Below, in pieces: positions 1 through 7,789 of a stretch of DNA of 64,000 nucleotides. The stretch is taken from positions 186,001 to 250,000 of the forward strand of contig NZ_FWFK01000007.1 in assembly GCF_900172265.1 (NCBI RefSeq), in the 5' to 3' direction. The position numbers and the translations under genes were made by a program. Source of the stretch: Roseivivax jejudonensis (GTDB lineage Bacteria; Pseudomonadota; Alphaproteobacteria; Rhodobacterales; Rhodobacteraceae). The notes beneath the pieces were generated by a model. The model was not told the origin of the DNA. It saw only the letters and a program-made list of their open reading frames with translations, and made no database searches. Numbering within the stretch: the stretch's first letter is position 1; every line of letters begins with the position of its first letter.

Positions 1-171
1 TTGCCCCTCGTGCACGAACACGGCCGACTGGCCCTCGCGCACGGTGAGCTTGGCCCCGTACTTGATCTCGTGGCCCTCGCGCTCGAAGCGCCAGACCATC
101 GTGTCGCGGGTGTCGTCGGTCCAGTGGATGACGTCGATGAACTGGCCGGACAGAAAATCGAAGATGCCCAT
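1..171 (-). CDS. SPFH domain / virion-core-like protein, N-terminal fragment
   Basis: The first 57 codons of a minus-strand gene that runs off the left edge of the window. The translation starts MGIFDFLSGQFIDVIHW and continues with a stretch of the form RDTMVWRF…EIKYGAKLTVREGQSAVFV, the N-terminus I know from SPFH-domain proteins annotated as virion core proteins or YdjI-like. That family scaffolds membranes or protein assemblies; no specific partner can be read here. It lies 24 bp downstream of the DUF2927 lipoprotein gene and is probably the last visible member of the TelA/XpaC operon. The start ATG is at 171. The remainder, including the C-terminal zinc ribbons often present in this family, is outside the window. 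Confidence 0.75.
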   Translation of the reverse strand, partial: MGIFDFLSGQFIDVIHWTDDTRDTMVWRFEREGHEIKYGAKLTVREGQSAVFVHEGQ

Positions 172-195
172 GATCACGCTCCGTGGGATGAAATG

Positions 196-1182
196 TCAGC
201 TCGGTCCGGCGGCGACGGACGGCCGCTCCGCCACGAGATCGGCGGCGATGTCGCGCACGATCGGCATCGCCTCTTCCGCGGTCATGCCGACCTCGAGCCG
301 CGGATCGTAAAGGATCCGCAGCAGCATCTCGTCATGCGGGGTCAGGAGCGCGAACTCGTCGTCGTCGTTGAAGATCGACGGCCGCGCCCGCGGCGAGTCG
401 TTGGCGAGGCCGAGCCCCTGCGCGACCTCCTCGTGGATGCACGACTTCATCAGAAGCTCCGGGTGCTCGGCCCGCACCAGCGCGATCGCCCGGCCGTAAT
501 CGTAGCTGCCCGGCGAGTCCGAGAACGCGATCACGAGGCAGTGGATCTCGCGCGGGAGCGTCTCCAGCACCGCGAGCGAGGCCGGATCGATGCCCGGGAC
601 GATCGCGCGGACCCGGTCGCCGATGTCGGCGCGGTCGTCCTCGCTCAGGAACATGACGTGAAAATTCGGGTCCCGGTCGGACATCGAGATCGAATGATCG
701 GTCACCCGGGCCATCCGCTCGACGTAGCGGCTGAGCGTACCGGTCTCGCGGCGCACCTGGTCGGCCCCGACCGAGGCGCCGAACATCGCCTCGACGCGCA
801 CCGGCTGGTCCCAGCGCTTGATGCGGCCGAGCGCCCCGGCGGAGGGGCGCAGGCCCGCGCCGCGCTCGTATTCCTCGGCCAGCGCGATGCGCTCGAAGTT
901 GCGGGCCAGCTGCGTGTCGGTGAACGGCGCGTCTGTGCCGCCGTCATCGGTGCGGAGCAGACCCTGGCCGACAAGGTCGCGCTCCAGCCGCGCGTAGTAG
1001 CTGGCCAGTTCCGCGCTCCGCTCGGACGGGGCGGGTGGCGGCGCCGGCGCCTCGGCCGGGCGATCGGGCCGCGCGCGTGGCTTCACGCCCGGCGGCGCGT
1101 CCGCCTCCGGCATCTCGCAGGCCGCGACGGCAACGAGCGACAGCGCCGCCGCGCAGAAGCGAAGGAGGCGACCCGCCGGCAT
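196..1182 (-). CDS. DUF2927 domain lipoprotein
   Basis: A 328-residue protein with a lipoprotein signal peptide: hydrophobic segment about 6-21 ending in the lipobox AVAAC, so Cys22 would be lipidated. The C-terminal two thirds match the DUF2927 family as I recall it, with a conserved block around CIHEEVAQGLGLANDSP followed by IFNDDDEFALLTPHDEMLLR. The HEE…D arrangement looks like a metallopeptidase-type metal site, but no activity is established to my knowledge. It sits 8 bp downstream of telA and upstream of the SPFH gene in the same orientation, so it is probably a cell-envelope member of that operon. Confidence 0.8.
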   Translation of the reverse strand: MPAGRLLRFCAAALSLVAVAACEMPEADAPPGVKPRARPDRPAEAPAPPPAPSERSAELASYYARLERDLVGQGLLRTDDGGTDAPFTDTQLARNFERIALAEEYERGAGLRPSAGALGRIKRWDQPVRVEAMFGASVGADQVRRETGTLSRYVERMARVTDHSISMSDRDPNFHVMFLSEDDRADIGDRVRAIVPGIDPASLAVLETLPREIHCLVIAFSDSPGSYDYGRAIALVRAEHPELLMKSCIHEEVAQGLGLANDSPRARPSIFNDDDEFALLTPHDEMLLRILYDPRLEVGMTAEEAMPIVRDIAADLVAERPSVAAGPS

Positions 1183-1190
1183 CCCGTCCC

Positions 1191-2393
1191 TCAGCGCGAC
1201 GCCGGCACGGCGCCGGCGGCGGTGTCGCCGGTCCCGTCGCGCCGCGCCTTCGCGGCGGCCAGCGTATCGCGCAGTTCGCGCTCCATCTTGGTCAGTTCCT
1301 CCTCGGCCTGCGCGCGGCGGGCCTTGCCCTCGTCCGCGATCTTGAGGCTTTCCTGAATCGTGCCGACGAGATCGGCGTTCGCCTGCTTCACCGCCTCGAT
1401 GTCAAAGACGCCACGCTCGATCTCGGTGCGAATGGCGCGGTTGCTCTCGCGCAGGTTCTGGGCGTTCGCGGTCAAGAGTTCGTTGGTGAGGTCGTTGGCG
1501 TCGCGCACCGCGGTCGCCGCCTCGTGCGAGCGCTGGATCGTCACGGCCTGCGCCAGCTGCGTCTCCCACAGCGGCACCGTGTTGACCAGCGTCGAGTTGA
1601 TCTTGGTCACGAGGCTCTTGTCGTTCTCCTGCACCAGCCGGATCGACGGCAGCGATTGCATCGTTACCTGCCGGGTGAGTTTCAGGTCGTGCACCCGCCG
1701 CTCGAGGTCGTCGCGGGAGGCGCGCAGGTCGCGCAGCTCCTGCGCCTTCATCACCTGCTGGTCCTCCGGCGCGGCCTCCACCTCGGCCTCTTTCGCCGGG
1801 ATCGCGTCGCTGTCGAGCTCGGCCAGCTTGGCCTCGCCCGCCGCGATATAGAGCGCCAGCTCGTCGTAGAACTGCAGCGTTTTCTCGTACAGCAGGTCGA
1901 GCGACTTGATGTCCTTCAGAAGCACGTGCTCGTGCTTGAGCAGGTCGTCGGTGATGCGGTCGATCTGGCCCTGCACCTCTTCGTAGCGCGCGTGGAACTT
2001 CGCCAGCGGCGCCGCGCGGCCGATCAGCTTTTCCCACCAGGAGCGTTCGCGGCGCACGTCGAGCTCGGAGACCGAGAAACCGCGGATCGTGGTGACGATG
2101 CCGCGCAGGCTGTCGCCGGCCGGGCCGACGTCCTTGTTGCGCACGCCCTGCAGCATCGACTGGCTGATTTCCTGCAGCTCGGCCTGCGCGGCCGAGCCGA
2201 AGGACACGATGGATTGGGTGTCGGATATGTCGATCTCGTCCATCCGCGACCGGATCTCGTCGGCCTGGTCGGGCGCGGCGGCCTGCAGGCTCGGCACGCT
2301 GTCGGGGCCGGCCGGTTCGGGCAGCGCGGCCCGGTTCACGTCCTCGACGAGCGCTTCGGTTTCCTGGGCCTTGGCCCGGACGGCTTCGGACAT
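1191..2393 (-). CDS. telA: Toxic anion resistance protein, TelA/KlaA family
   Basis: A 400-residue largely helical, coiled-coil protein. Recognisable TelA signatures are SFGSAAQAELQEISQSML near residue 65, GFSVSEL…WWEKLIGRAAPLAKF around 105-130, and LPSIRLVQENDKSLVTKI then TVPLWETQLAQA around 255-290. The family was named for tellurite resistance on RK2-type plasmids; its biochemical role is unknown and a link to envelope stress is inferred. It is 30 bp downstream of an XpaC-family gene. The xpaC-telA (yaaN) pairing also occurs in Bacillus, which supports both calls. An AGGGA ribosome-binding site precedes the ATG at 2393. Confidence 0.9.
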   Translation of the reverse strand: MSEAVRAKAQETEALVEDVNRAALPEPAGPDSVPSLQAAAPDQADEIRSRMDEIDISDTQSIVSFGSAAQAELQEISQSMLQGVRNKDVGPAGDSLRGIVTTIRGFSVSELDVRRERSWWEKLIGRAAPLAKFHARYEEVQGQIDRITDDLLKHEHVLLKDIKSLDLLYEKTLQFYDELALYIAAGEAKLAELDSDAIPAKEAEVEAAPEDQQVMKAQELRDLRASRDDLERRVHDLKLTRQVTMQSLPSIRLVQENDKSLVTKINSTLVNTVPLWETQLAQAVTIQRSHEAATAVRDANDLTNELLTANAQNLRESNRAIRTEIERGVFDIEAVKQANADLVGTIQESLKIADEGKARRAQAEEELTKMERELRDTLAAAKARRDGTGDTAAGAVPASR

Positions 2394-2423
2394 GTCACTG
2401 GTTCCCTGTGAGATGGGTTGAAC

Positions 2424-3320
2424 TCATGTTGGTGTGCGGGAGAGGCGGACGCCCTCGCGCTGCAACCGTTCGCGCAGCACGTCGATTTCGACCGCGAGGT
2501 CGGTATTGGTATCGACGAGGAGGGTCTTGGTCTTGCGGCCGAAGCTTTCCTCGAGATCTGCGAGGAGTTGCATGAACCGGTCGCGTGCGGCCGCGTCGCG
2601 GCTACGCTGCTGAATGTCGGCGAACTTCACCGCCGCGTCGCGCGCGCCCATCAGGTACACCCCGAGATAGCGCCGCGCCGCGGTCAGGTCGCGTGGATCC
2701 TCCTCGACCGTGCGGATGAGCTCGCGCGCCGTCGTCTGGAAGCGTTCGACCCGGGCGAGCACCTGCCGGTCGCCGGCGCGGCGGGCGGCGGCGCCCATAT
2801 CGTCGAGGTAATCCTCGGCCTCGTCGACCACGCGCGCAACCCGGTCCTGCTGAAACGAATCGACGCCACCGAGCCCCTTTCCGCGCAGCGGATCGATCCC
2901 GAAGGCGGCGAGGTGGAGCGCACCGGCGGCCACGCCGTAGAGCACCGCGGCCGGCACGCCCGTGTCGCCCGACAAGGTGGCGAGCGCCGTGCCGCCGCCC
3001 GCCAGGCCCGCGGCGAGGATCTTGCGCGGCAGGGCCGGCCGGTGCGCGACCTTGCGTTCGTTGAAGGCAGCCTCGGCCTTCAGCCCCTCGCGCAGGAGCC
3101 ACGCACCGAGGATCCACGACGCCGCTCCGGCCAGCCCGAGGACGAGCCCCGCCGCGCCTGCGCCCAGCGACAGAAAGCCGAGCACCACCGGCGGTACGAA
3201 CATCACATTGGCCCGAGCGCCCACCGGGTTCACGCGCGCCCCGGCATAGGCCGGGGGCGGCGTGTCGGGGGGATCGCCCGCGGATCCGGGGCTGTATTTT
3301 CCGCCGAAGCGCTGCGCCAT
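2424..3320 (-). CDS. xpaC: XpaC family protein (5-bromo-4-chloroindolyl phosphate hydrolysis family)
   Basis: A 298-residue membrane protein with two hydrophobic segments around 40-80 and another near 105-140, followed by a helical cytoplasmic domain. The family hallmarks AHRPALPRK (about residue 90) and FGIDPLRGKGLGG (about 140) are present. The family name reflects an assay phenotype in Bacillus; the true function is not established. Its stop is 30 bp before telA, and its start is 3 bp after the stop of a 29-residue hydrophobic ORF, so translation is probably coupled. A second, diverged copy lies at 3630-4460. Confidence 0.85.
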   Translation of the reverse strand: MAQRFGGKYSPGSAGDPPDTPPPAYAGARVNPVGARANVMFVPPVVLGFLSLGAGAAGLVLGLAGAASWILGAWLLREGLKAEAAFNERKVAHRPALPRKILAAGLAGGGTALATLSGDTGVPAAVLYGVAAGALHLAAFGIDPLRGKGLGGVDSFQQDRVARVVDEAEDYLDDMGAAARRAGDRQVLARVERFQTTARELIRTVEEDPRDLTAARRYLGVYLMGARDAAVKFADIQQRSRDAAARDRFMQLLADLEESFGRKTKTLLVDTNTDLAVEIDVLRERLQREGVRLSRTPT

Positions 3321-3323
3321 CGC

Positions 3324-3413
3324 TCAGAGCCCCCCGAGCCAGCCGAGGGCGGCGCCCATCTGCAGCAGGAACAGCAGCACGAAGGCCAGCTTTTGCAGAG
3401 CAGTGCCCGACAT
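3324..3413 (-). CDS. 29-residue hydrophobic peptide
   Basis: A short ORF encoding MSGTALQKLAFVLLFLLQMG… and ending AALGWLGGL, that is, one transmembrane helix. A GGGAGAG Shine-Dalgarno lies 4 bp before the ATG. It is tightly packed between the two XpaC-like genes, with its stop 3 bp from the next start. This packing, the good RBS and the membrane character argue that it is translated, perhaps as a membrane subunit of the TelA/XpaC assembly. I do not recognise a family. Confidence 0.55.
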   Translation of the reverse strand: MSGTALQKLAFVLLFLLQMGAALGWLGGL

Positions 3414-3629
3414 GGGCTCTCCCGGTTCGCCAGTGTCTTCGCGAACCGCCTCGGTCGGCTCGCCGATATCACCGGAAACCTAAGCCATCCCCCAAGCGGT
3501 TGCTAGGGCGTTTGCCGCGCTGCCGCACTTGTCGGGACGTGGGTCGGGGCATCGACGCCGTGCGCGCGCGCCCTGCGGTTGCACCGATGGCGGATATCGG
3601 TCCGGGCCCGTGCGCCCGCCGCGTGGCCG

Positions 3630-4460
3630 TCAGGCCGCGCGCTCGCGCTGCATCCGCTCGACCAGCAGATCCGCGTCGAGCGCGTAGGCATCGGGCGTCT
3701 CGCGCTGGCGCCGCTGGCGGGCGCCGGCCTCGAAGGCCGTCGTCATCGCCGTCAGACGCGTGGCGTAAAGCCGGGTGGCCTGCGCCGGGTTTTCCTGCCA
3801 GCCGGCTTCGAGCCGCGACACCTCCGCTTCGACGAGCCCGAGGAACCGGTCGAGCGGTTTCTGCAGGCCCAGGAGCCGCTCCGGCTCCACGGCGAAGGCG
3901 CGCAAAAGGCGCATGGTCGCGCCGTGCATGGCCTCGGTGCGCGCGGTCAGCGGCTGGTGGCCGAGCGCGCCGACCCGGTCGACCGCGTCGCGCAGCGCCG
4001 CGTCGGAATGCACGATCAGCGCGTCGGCCCGGCTGCGGGCGATGTGCGCGGGATCGTTCAGGCCCTTGTGCCGCAGAGGATCGAAGCCGAACGCGGCGAT
4101 GGCGAAGCCGGCGGCGGCAAGGCCGAGCATCAGCGCCGGCAGCGCGTGGGTGAACCGGCTGGCAGCCAACAGGAACACCAGGACGCCGAGAAGCAGCGCG
4201 CCGATGAGCTTGCGCGGCACCGCCGGGCGGTGCGCGACCGGCGCGGCATCGTAGGCCTGGTGCGCGGCGTGCCCCTGCGCGATCAGCAGAGCGGCAACGC
4301 CCAGCAGCGCGAAGTGGACCAGCGCCGCGATCAGCGCCATCAGCGATCCGTCGAAGAGCCACAGCAGCAGCGGCAGCGCCGCCAGAAGCAGCAGCGGCAG
4401 GCTGTCGACGGCCGAGGTCTTGTTCGGATCCGGGCCGGTCGTGTGAATGCGGGACTTCAT
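3630..4460 (-). CDS. Second XpaC-like membrane protein
   Basis: A 276-residue protein paralogous to the XpaC protein downstream. It shares the core signatures AHRPAVPRK and FGFDPLRHKGLNDP in the same order and spacing after two hydrophobic hairpins (about residues 22-65 and 85-125). The C-terminal domain is helical with many Arg and Glu. I chose the ATG at 4460 because TGAGG lies 9 bp upstream. An alternative ATG at 4475 would overlap the upstream stop (ATGA). Two XpaC paralogues in one operon suggest a hetero-oligomer, but that is inference. Confidence 0.7.
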   Translation of the reverse strand: MKSRIHTTGPDPNKTSAVDSLPLLLLAALPLLLWLFDGSLMALIAALVHFALLGVAALLIAQGHAAHQAYDAAPVAHRPAVPRKLIGALLLGVLVFLLAASRFTHALPALMLGLAAAGFAIAAFGFDPLRHKGLNDPAHIARSRADALIVHSDAALRDAVDRVGALGHQPLTARTEAMHGATMRLLRAFAVEPERLLGLQKPLDRFLGLVEAEVSRLEAGWQENPAQATRLYATRLTAMTTAFEAGARQRRQRETPDAYALDADLLVERMQRERAA

Positions 4461-4471
4461 CGGGCGAAACC

Positions 4472-4669
4472 TCATCCGTAACTCAGCGCGAAGATCAGAA
4501 GCCAAAGGCAGCCGAAGGCGAGATTGGAGGCGAGACGGCCGCCGCGGCTCAGGCGCCGGGCGCCGTCCCGCAACGTGCGGGCGGTGTCGGTGGCGAGCAT
4601 GCGCAGGTTCACCGCCACGAGGACGACAGACAGGCACATGAGAAGGGCAGCAATGACAGTGACGAGCAT
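4472..4669 (-). CDS. Small two-helix membrane protein, operon head
   Basis: A 65-residue protein beginning MLVTVIAALLMCLSVVLVAV, with a second hydrophobic stretch at the C-terminus (LAFGCLWLLIFALSYG) and a basic loop containing repeated Arg between them, consistent with two transmembrane helices. Its stop overlaps the alternative start of the second XpaC-like gene by the ATGA tetranucleotide. It appears to be the first gene of the TelA/XpaC operon. I do not recognise the family. Confidence 0.6.
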   Translation of the reverse strand: MLVTVIAALLMCLSVVLVAVNLRMLATDTARTLRDGARRLSRGGRLASNLAFGCLWLLIFALSYG

Positions 4670-4744
4670 GCTCCCGTGATCCCGCCCAAACCGGGCGAAA
4701 TCGCGGCGTGCGACGGGTCAAAACCGGGAAATATTGGCGTACAG

Positions 4745-5542
4745 TTAACGTCTGCGCCTTATTTTGCGACGTTTCGGCGGGGCTCCGCCGGTCTTGTCCC
4801 CGGGGGCCTCCGCAGGCAGGCCGAGCTGGTCGCGCAGCACGCGCGGCCGCACTTCCTCGACCGCGCCGCGCGCCATCTGGCCCAGCTGGAACGGCCCGTA
4901 GGAGACGCGGATCAGGCGGCTGACCTTCAGCCCGAGATCGGCCATCGCGCGGCGGACCTCGCGGTTCTTGCCCTCGCGAAGGCCCACGGTGACCCACGCG
5001 TTCGCACCCTGCTGGCGGTCGAGCGTCACGATCATCGGCTGAAAGCGCTGGCCGTCGACCTCGAGCCCGTCGCGCAGCGGCGCGAAGGTGGCGTCGTCGG
5101 GCTGGCCGTTCACCCGGACGCGATACTTGCGCAGCCAGCCGGTCGCCGGCAGCTCGAGCTTGCGCTTGATGCCGCCATCGTTGGTCAGCAGCAGCAGCCC
5201 CTCGGAATTGAGGTCGAGCCGGCCGACCGTCATCACCCGAGGCAGGTCCGCCGGCAGCTCGTCAAAGATCGTGGGCCGGCCCTGCTCGTCGCGCGTCGTC
5301 GTCACGAGGCCCGGCGGCTTGTGGTAGAGCCAAAGGCGCGGCGCCTCGGCCGCGCCGAGGGGCTTGCCGTCCACGGTGATCCGGTCGGCCGCCGTCACGT
5401 TCAGCGCCGGGGACTCGATCCGCTTGCCGTTCACGCTCACGCGGCCGGCCTCGATCATGCGCTCGGCGTCGCGCCGCGAGGCGACACCGGCGCGGGCGAT
5501 GACCTTGGCGATGCGGTCGCCGGGGGGAGTCTCTGCAGCCAT
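4745..5542 (-). CDS. rluB: 23S rRNA pseudouridine synthase, RluB-type
   Basis: A 265-residue RsuA/RluB/RluE/RluF-family pseudouridine synthase. An N-terminal S4 RNA-binding domain (about 9-60, RIAKVIARAGVASRRDAERM) is followed by the catalytic domain with the motif GRLDLNSEGLLLLTNDG near 125, where the Asp is the family's catalytic residue, and the closing motif EGKNREVRRAM. The tail is very basic (PPKRRKIRRRR), common in alphaproteobacterial RluB. It modifies 23S rRNA in helix 89 in E. coli; the same target is assumed. It diverges from tadA with about 85 bp between. Confidence 0.88.
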   Translation of the reverse strand: MAAETPPGDRIAKVIARAGVASRRDAERMIEAGRVSVNGKRIESPALNVTAADRITVDGKPLGAAEAPRLWLYHKPPGLVTTTRDEQGRPTIFDELPADLPRVMTVGRLDLNSEGLLLLTNDGGIKRKLELPATGWLRKYRVRVNGQPDDATFAPLRDGLEVDGQRFQPMIVTLDRQQGANAWVTVGLREGKNREVRRAMADLGLKVSRLIRVSYGPFQLGQMARGAVEEVRPRVLRDQLGLPAEAPGDKTGGAPPKRRKIRRRR

Positions 5543-5627
5543 GGCGCCGCTCTAGCGCGCCCGCCGATCGGGCGGAAGGGGGCCGCGCGGCTGTTTTCCG
5601 TCGCGCGCAGCCGCTAGAACGCGGATC

Positions 5628-6080
5628 ATGACATTCCGCAGCCACATGGAGCGCGCGCTGGCCGAGGCCCGGGCCGCCGCCGATCGGGGCGAGGTGCCGG
5701 TCGGCGCCGTCGTCGTCGCGCCGACAGGCGCGGTCGTCGCCGCGGCGGGCAACCGCACACGCGAACTGGCCGATCCGACCGCCCATGCCGAGATCCTGGC
5801 ACTCCGGGCGGCCTGTGCCGCGGCCGGGTCGGAGCGGCTTGCCGGACACGATCTCTACGTCACGCTGGAGCCCTGCGCGATGTGCGCCGCGGCCATTTCG
5901 TTCGCGCGGATCGCGCGGCTCTACTGGGGGGCCGCGGATCCGAAATCGGGCGGCGTCCTGCAGGGCGCCCGCGTGTTCGCGCAGCCGCAATGCCACCACG
6001 CCCCCGAGCTCTACGACGGGATCGCGGCTACCGAGGCAGAGGCGCTCCTGCGCGATTTCTTTGCGGCGCGCCGGGCATGA
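5628..6080 (+). CDS. tadA: tRNA(adenine34) deaminase TadA
   Basis: A 150-residue cytidine-deaminase-fold enzyme that converts A34 to inosine in tRNA-Arg(ACG). The zinc site is visible: His53 and catalytic Glu55 in TAHAEI, and Cys83/Cys86 in EPCAMC. The length matches bacterial TadA. The stop overlaps the start of rluE by ATGA, so the two RNA-modification genes are translationally coupled. It diverges from rluB, which makes this a three-gene RNA-modification locus. Confidence 0.92.
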   Translation: MTFRSHMERALAEARAAADRGEVPVGAVVVAPTGAVVAAAGNRTRELADPTAHAEILALRAACAAAGSERLAGHDLYVTLEPCAMCAAAISFARIARLYWGAADPKSGGVLQGARVFAQPQCHHAPELYDGIAATEAEALLRDFFAARRA

Positions 6081-6619
6081 CGACGATCCTCTTCAACAAG
6101 CCGTTCGGGGTGCTGTCGCAGTTCACCGATCGCGGAACCGAGGGCTCGCCCCGCCCGACCCTCTCGGCCTTCGTCGACGTGAAGGGCGTCTATCCGGCCG
6201 GACGGCTGGACCGAGACAGCGAGGGTCTGCTCGTCCTGACCGATGACGGCCGGCTGCAGGCGCGCATCGCCAGCCCGAAATTCAAGGCGCCGAAGCGCTA
6301 CCTCGTGCAGGTCGAGGGCACGCCGGAAGAGGCGCAACTGGCCGCCCTGCGGGCCGGCGTGACGCTCAGGGACGGGCCGACGCGTCCGGCGGGGGCACGT
6401 GCGATCGCGCCGCCCGCGCTCTGGCCGCGCGACCCGCCGGTGCGCTATCGCAAGTCGGTGCCGGACGCCTGGCTCGAGATCGAACTGACCGAGGGCCGCA
6501 ATCGGCAGGTCCGGCGCATGTGCGCGCATGTGGGCCTGCCGTGCCTGCGACTGGTGCGCTGGTCGGTGGGCGACTGGACGCTCGACGGCATCGCGCCCGG
6601 CACGTGGCGCCGGGCCTGA
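6077..6619 (+). CDS. rluE: 23S rRNA pseudouridine synthase, RluE-type
   Basis: A 180-residue pseudouridine synthase without an S4 domain, as in RluE. It opens [18 protein letters not shown] and carries the catalytic motif [17 protein letters not shown] near residue 37 and the terminal [17 protein letters not shown] motif. The start is the ATG at 6077 overlapping the tadA stop. RluE modifies U2457 of 23S rRNA in E. coli; the target here is inferred. Confidence 0.88.
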   Translation: MTTILFNKPFGVLSQFTDRGTEGSPRPTLSAFVDVKGVYPAGRLDRDSEGLLVLTDDGRLQARIASPKFKAPKRYLVQVEGTPEEAQLAALRAGVTLRDGPTRPAGARAIAPPALWPRDPPVRYRKSVPDAWLEIELTEGRNRQVRRMCAHVGLPCLRLVRWSVGDWTLDGIAPGTWRRA

Positions 6620-6651
6620 GTCGCCGCACGCCCGGGCCCGTCGAAAGACGG

Positions 6652-7668
6652 TCAGATCTTCATGATCTGCTTGCCGGTGTTGCCGCCCTTCAGCATCCGG
6701 ATGAAGGTTTCGGGCGCATGGTCGAGCCCTTCGGCCACGTCCTCGCGCCAGTCGATCTCGCCCTTGGCGACGCGCGGGGCCACGTCCGACAGGAAGGCGT
6801 CGAAGCGATCCCAGTGATCGGCGATGATGAAGCCGCTGACGGACATCCGCTTCACCAGCACCGACCGCCAGAGCATCGGCAGGCGGTCCTCGGACTCCTC
6901 GACGCCACCGTACCACGCGACCATGCCGCAGACCGGGATCCGCCCGAAGGTGTTCATCAGCGGCACCACCGCCTCCAGCACCTTGCCGCCGACATTCTCG
7001 AAGTAGATGTCCACGCCGTCCGGCGCCGCCTCGGCGATGGCGGCGCGCAGCGACCGCGCGTCATCATGGGCGCGGTGGTCGATCGCGGCGTCGAAGCCGA
7101 ACGCGTCGCGCGCCAGCGCGCACTTGTCCGCGCCGCCGGCGATGGCGACCGTGCGCAGCCCGGCGGCCTTGGCCAGCTGCCCGACCATCGACCCGACGGG
7201 GCCGGTCGCTGCCGCCACGACCAGCGTTTCGCCGGCCTTCGGGCGGCCCAGATCGTTCAGCCCGTACCAGCCGGTGAAGCCCGGCATCCCGAGCACGCCC
7301 AGAACCGACGTGGGCGGGACGCCGTCGTCGATCCGGCGCGCCTCGGATGCCTTGAGCACCGCGTGACTCGCCCAGCCGGTCATGCCGGTCACGCGGTCGC
7401 CCTCCGACAGCCCGTCGGCGTTCGACGCGACCACGCGGCCCACGCCCTGCGCGGTCATCGTGCCGCCGATCGGCACCGGATCGGCATAGCTCCGCGCATC
7501 GTCCATGCGTCCGCGCATGTAGGGATCGAGTGAGAAATGCTCGACCGCGACGAGCACCTCGCCCGCGCCGGGGTTCGGCAAGTCGCCTGTTTCGAGCGCG
7601 AAATCCTCTGGCACCGGGTCGCCCGAGGGGCGCCGGGCAAGCGTGATGCGGCGAAGCTGGTCGGCCAT
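6652..7668 (-). CDS. NADP-dependent oxidoreductase, CurA/prostaglandin-reductase type
   Basis: A 338-residue zinc-independent medium-chain dehydrogenase/reductase of the leukotriene B4 dehydrogenase/CurA (YncB) group. Family marks include HFSLDPYMRGRM near 50, GMPGFTGWYGL near 135, the nucleotide-binding AAATGPVGSMVGQLAK near 160 and DIYFENVGG near 235. Such enzymes reduce C=C bonds of enones with NADPH. The start ATG at 7668 has AAGGAC 6 bp upstream. It diverges from the acyl-CoA synthetase gene, with about 120 bp between them. Confidence 0.85.
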   Translation of the reverse strand: MADQLRRITLARRPSGDPVPEDFALETGDLPNPGAGEVLVAVEHFSLDPYMRGRMDDARSYADPVPIGGTMTAQGVGRVVASNADGLSEGDRVTGMTGWASHAVLKASEARRIDDGVPPTSVLGVLGMPGFTGWYGLNDLGRPKAGETLVVAAATGPVGSMVGQLAKAAGLRTVAIAGGADKCALARDAFGFDAAIDHRAHDDARSLRAAIAEAAPDGVDIYFENVGGKVLEAVVPLMNTFGRIPVCGMVAWYGGVEESEDRLPMLWRSVLVKRMSVSGFIIADHWDRFDAFLSDVAPRVAKGEIDWREDVAEGLDHAPETFIRMLKGGNTGKQIMKI

Positions 7669-7789
7669 GATCTGTCCTTCCGTGCGGGAAAATTCCGTTG
7701 GGTCAGCAGGATTTGCGGTTGCGCCGCAGCGCGGCTGCCGCCCAAGCTGCATCTGGAGACGCGAGTTGCGGAAGGCAAGGGAGGGCCCG

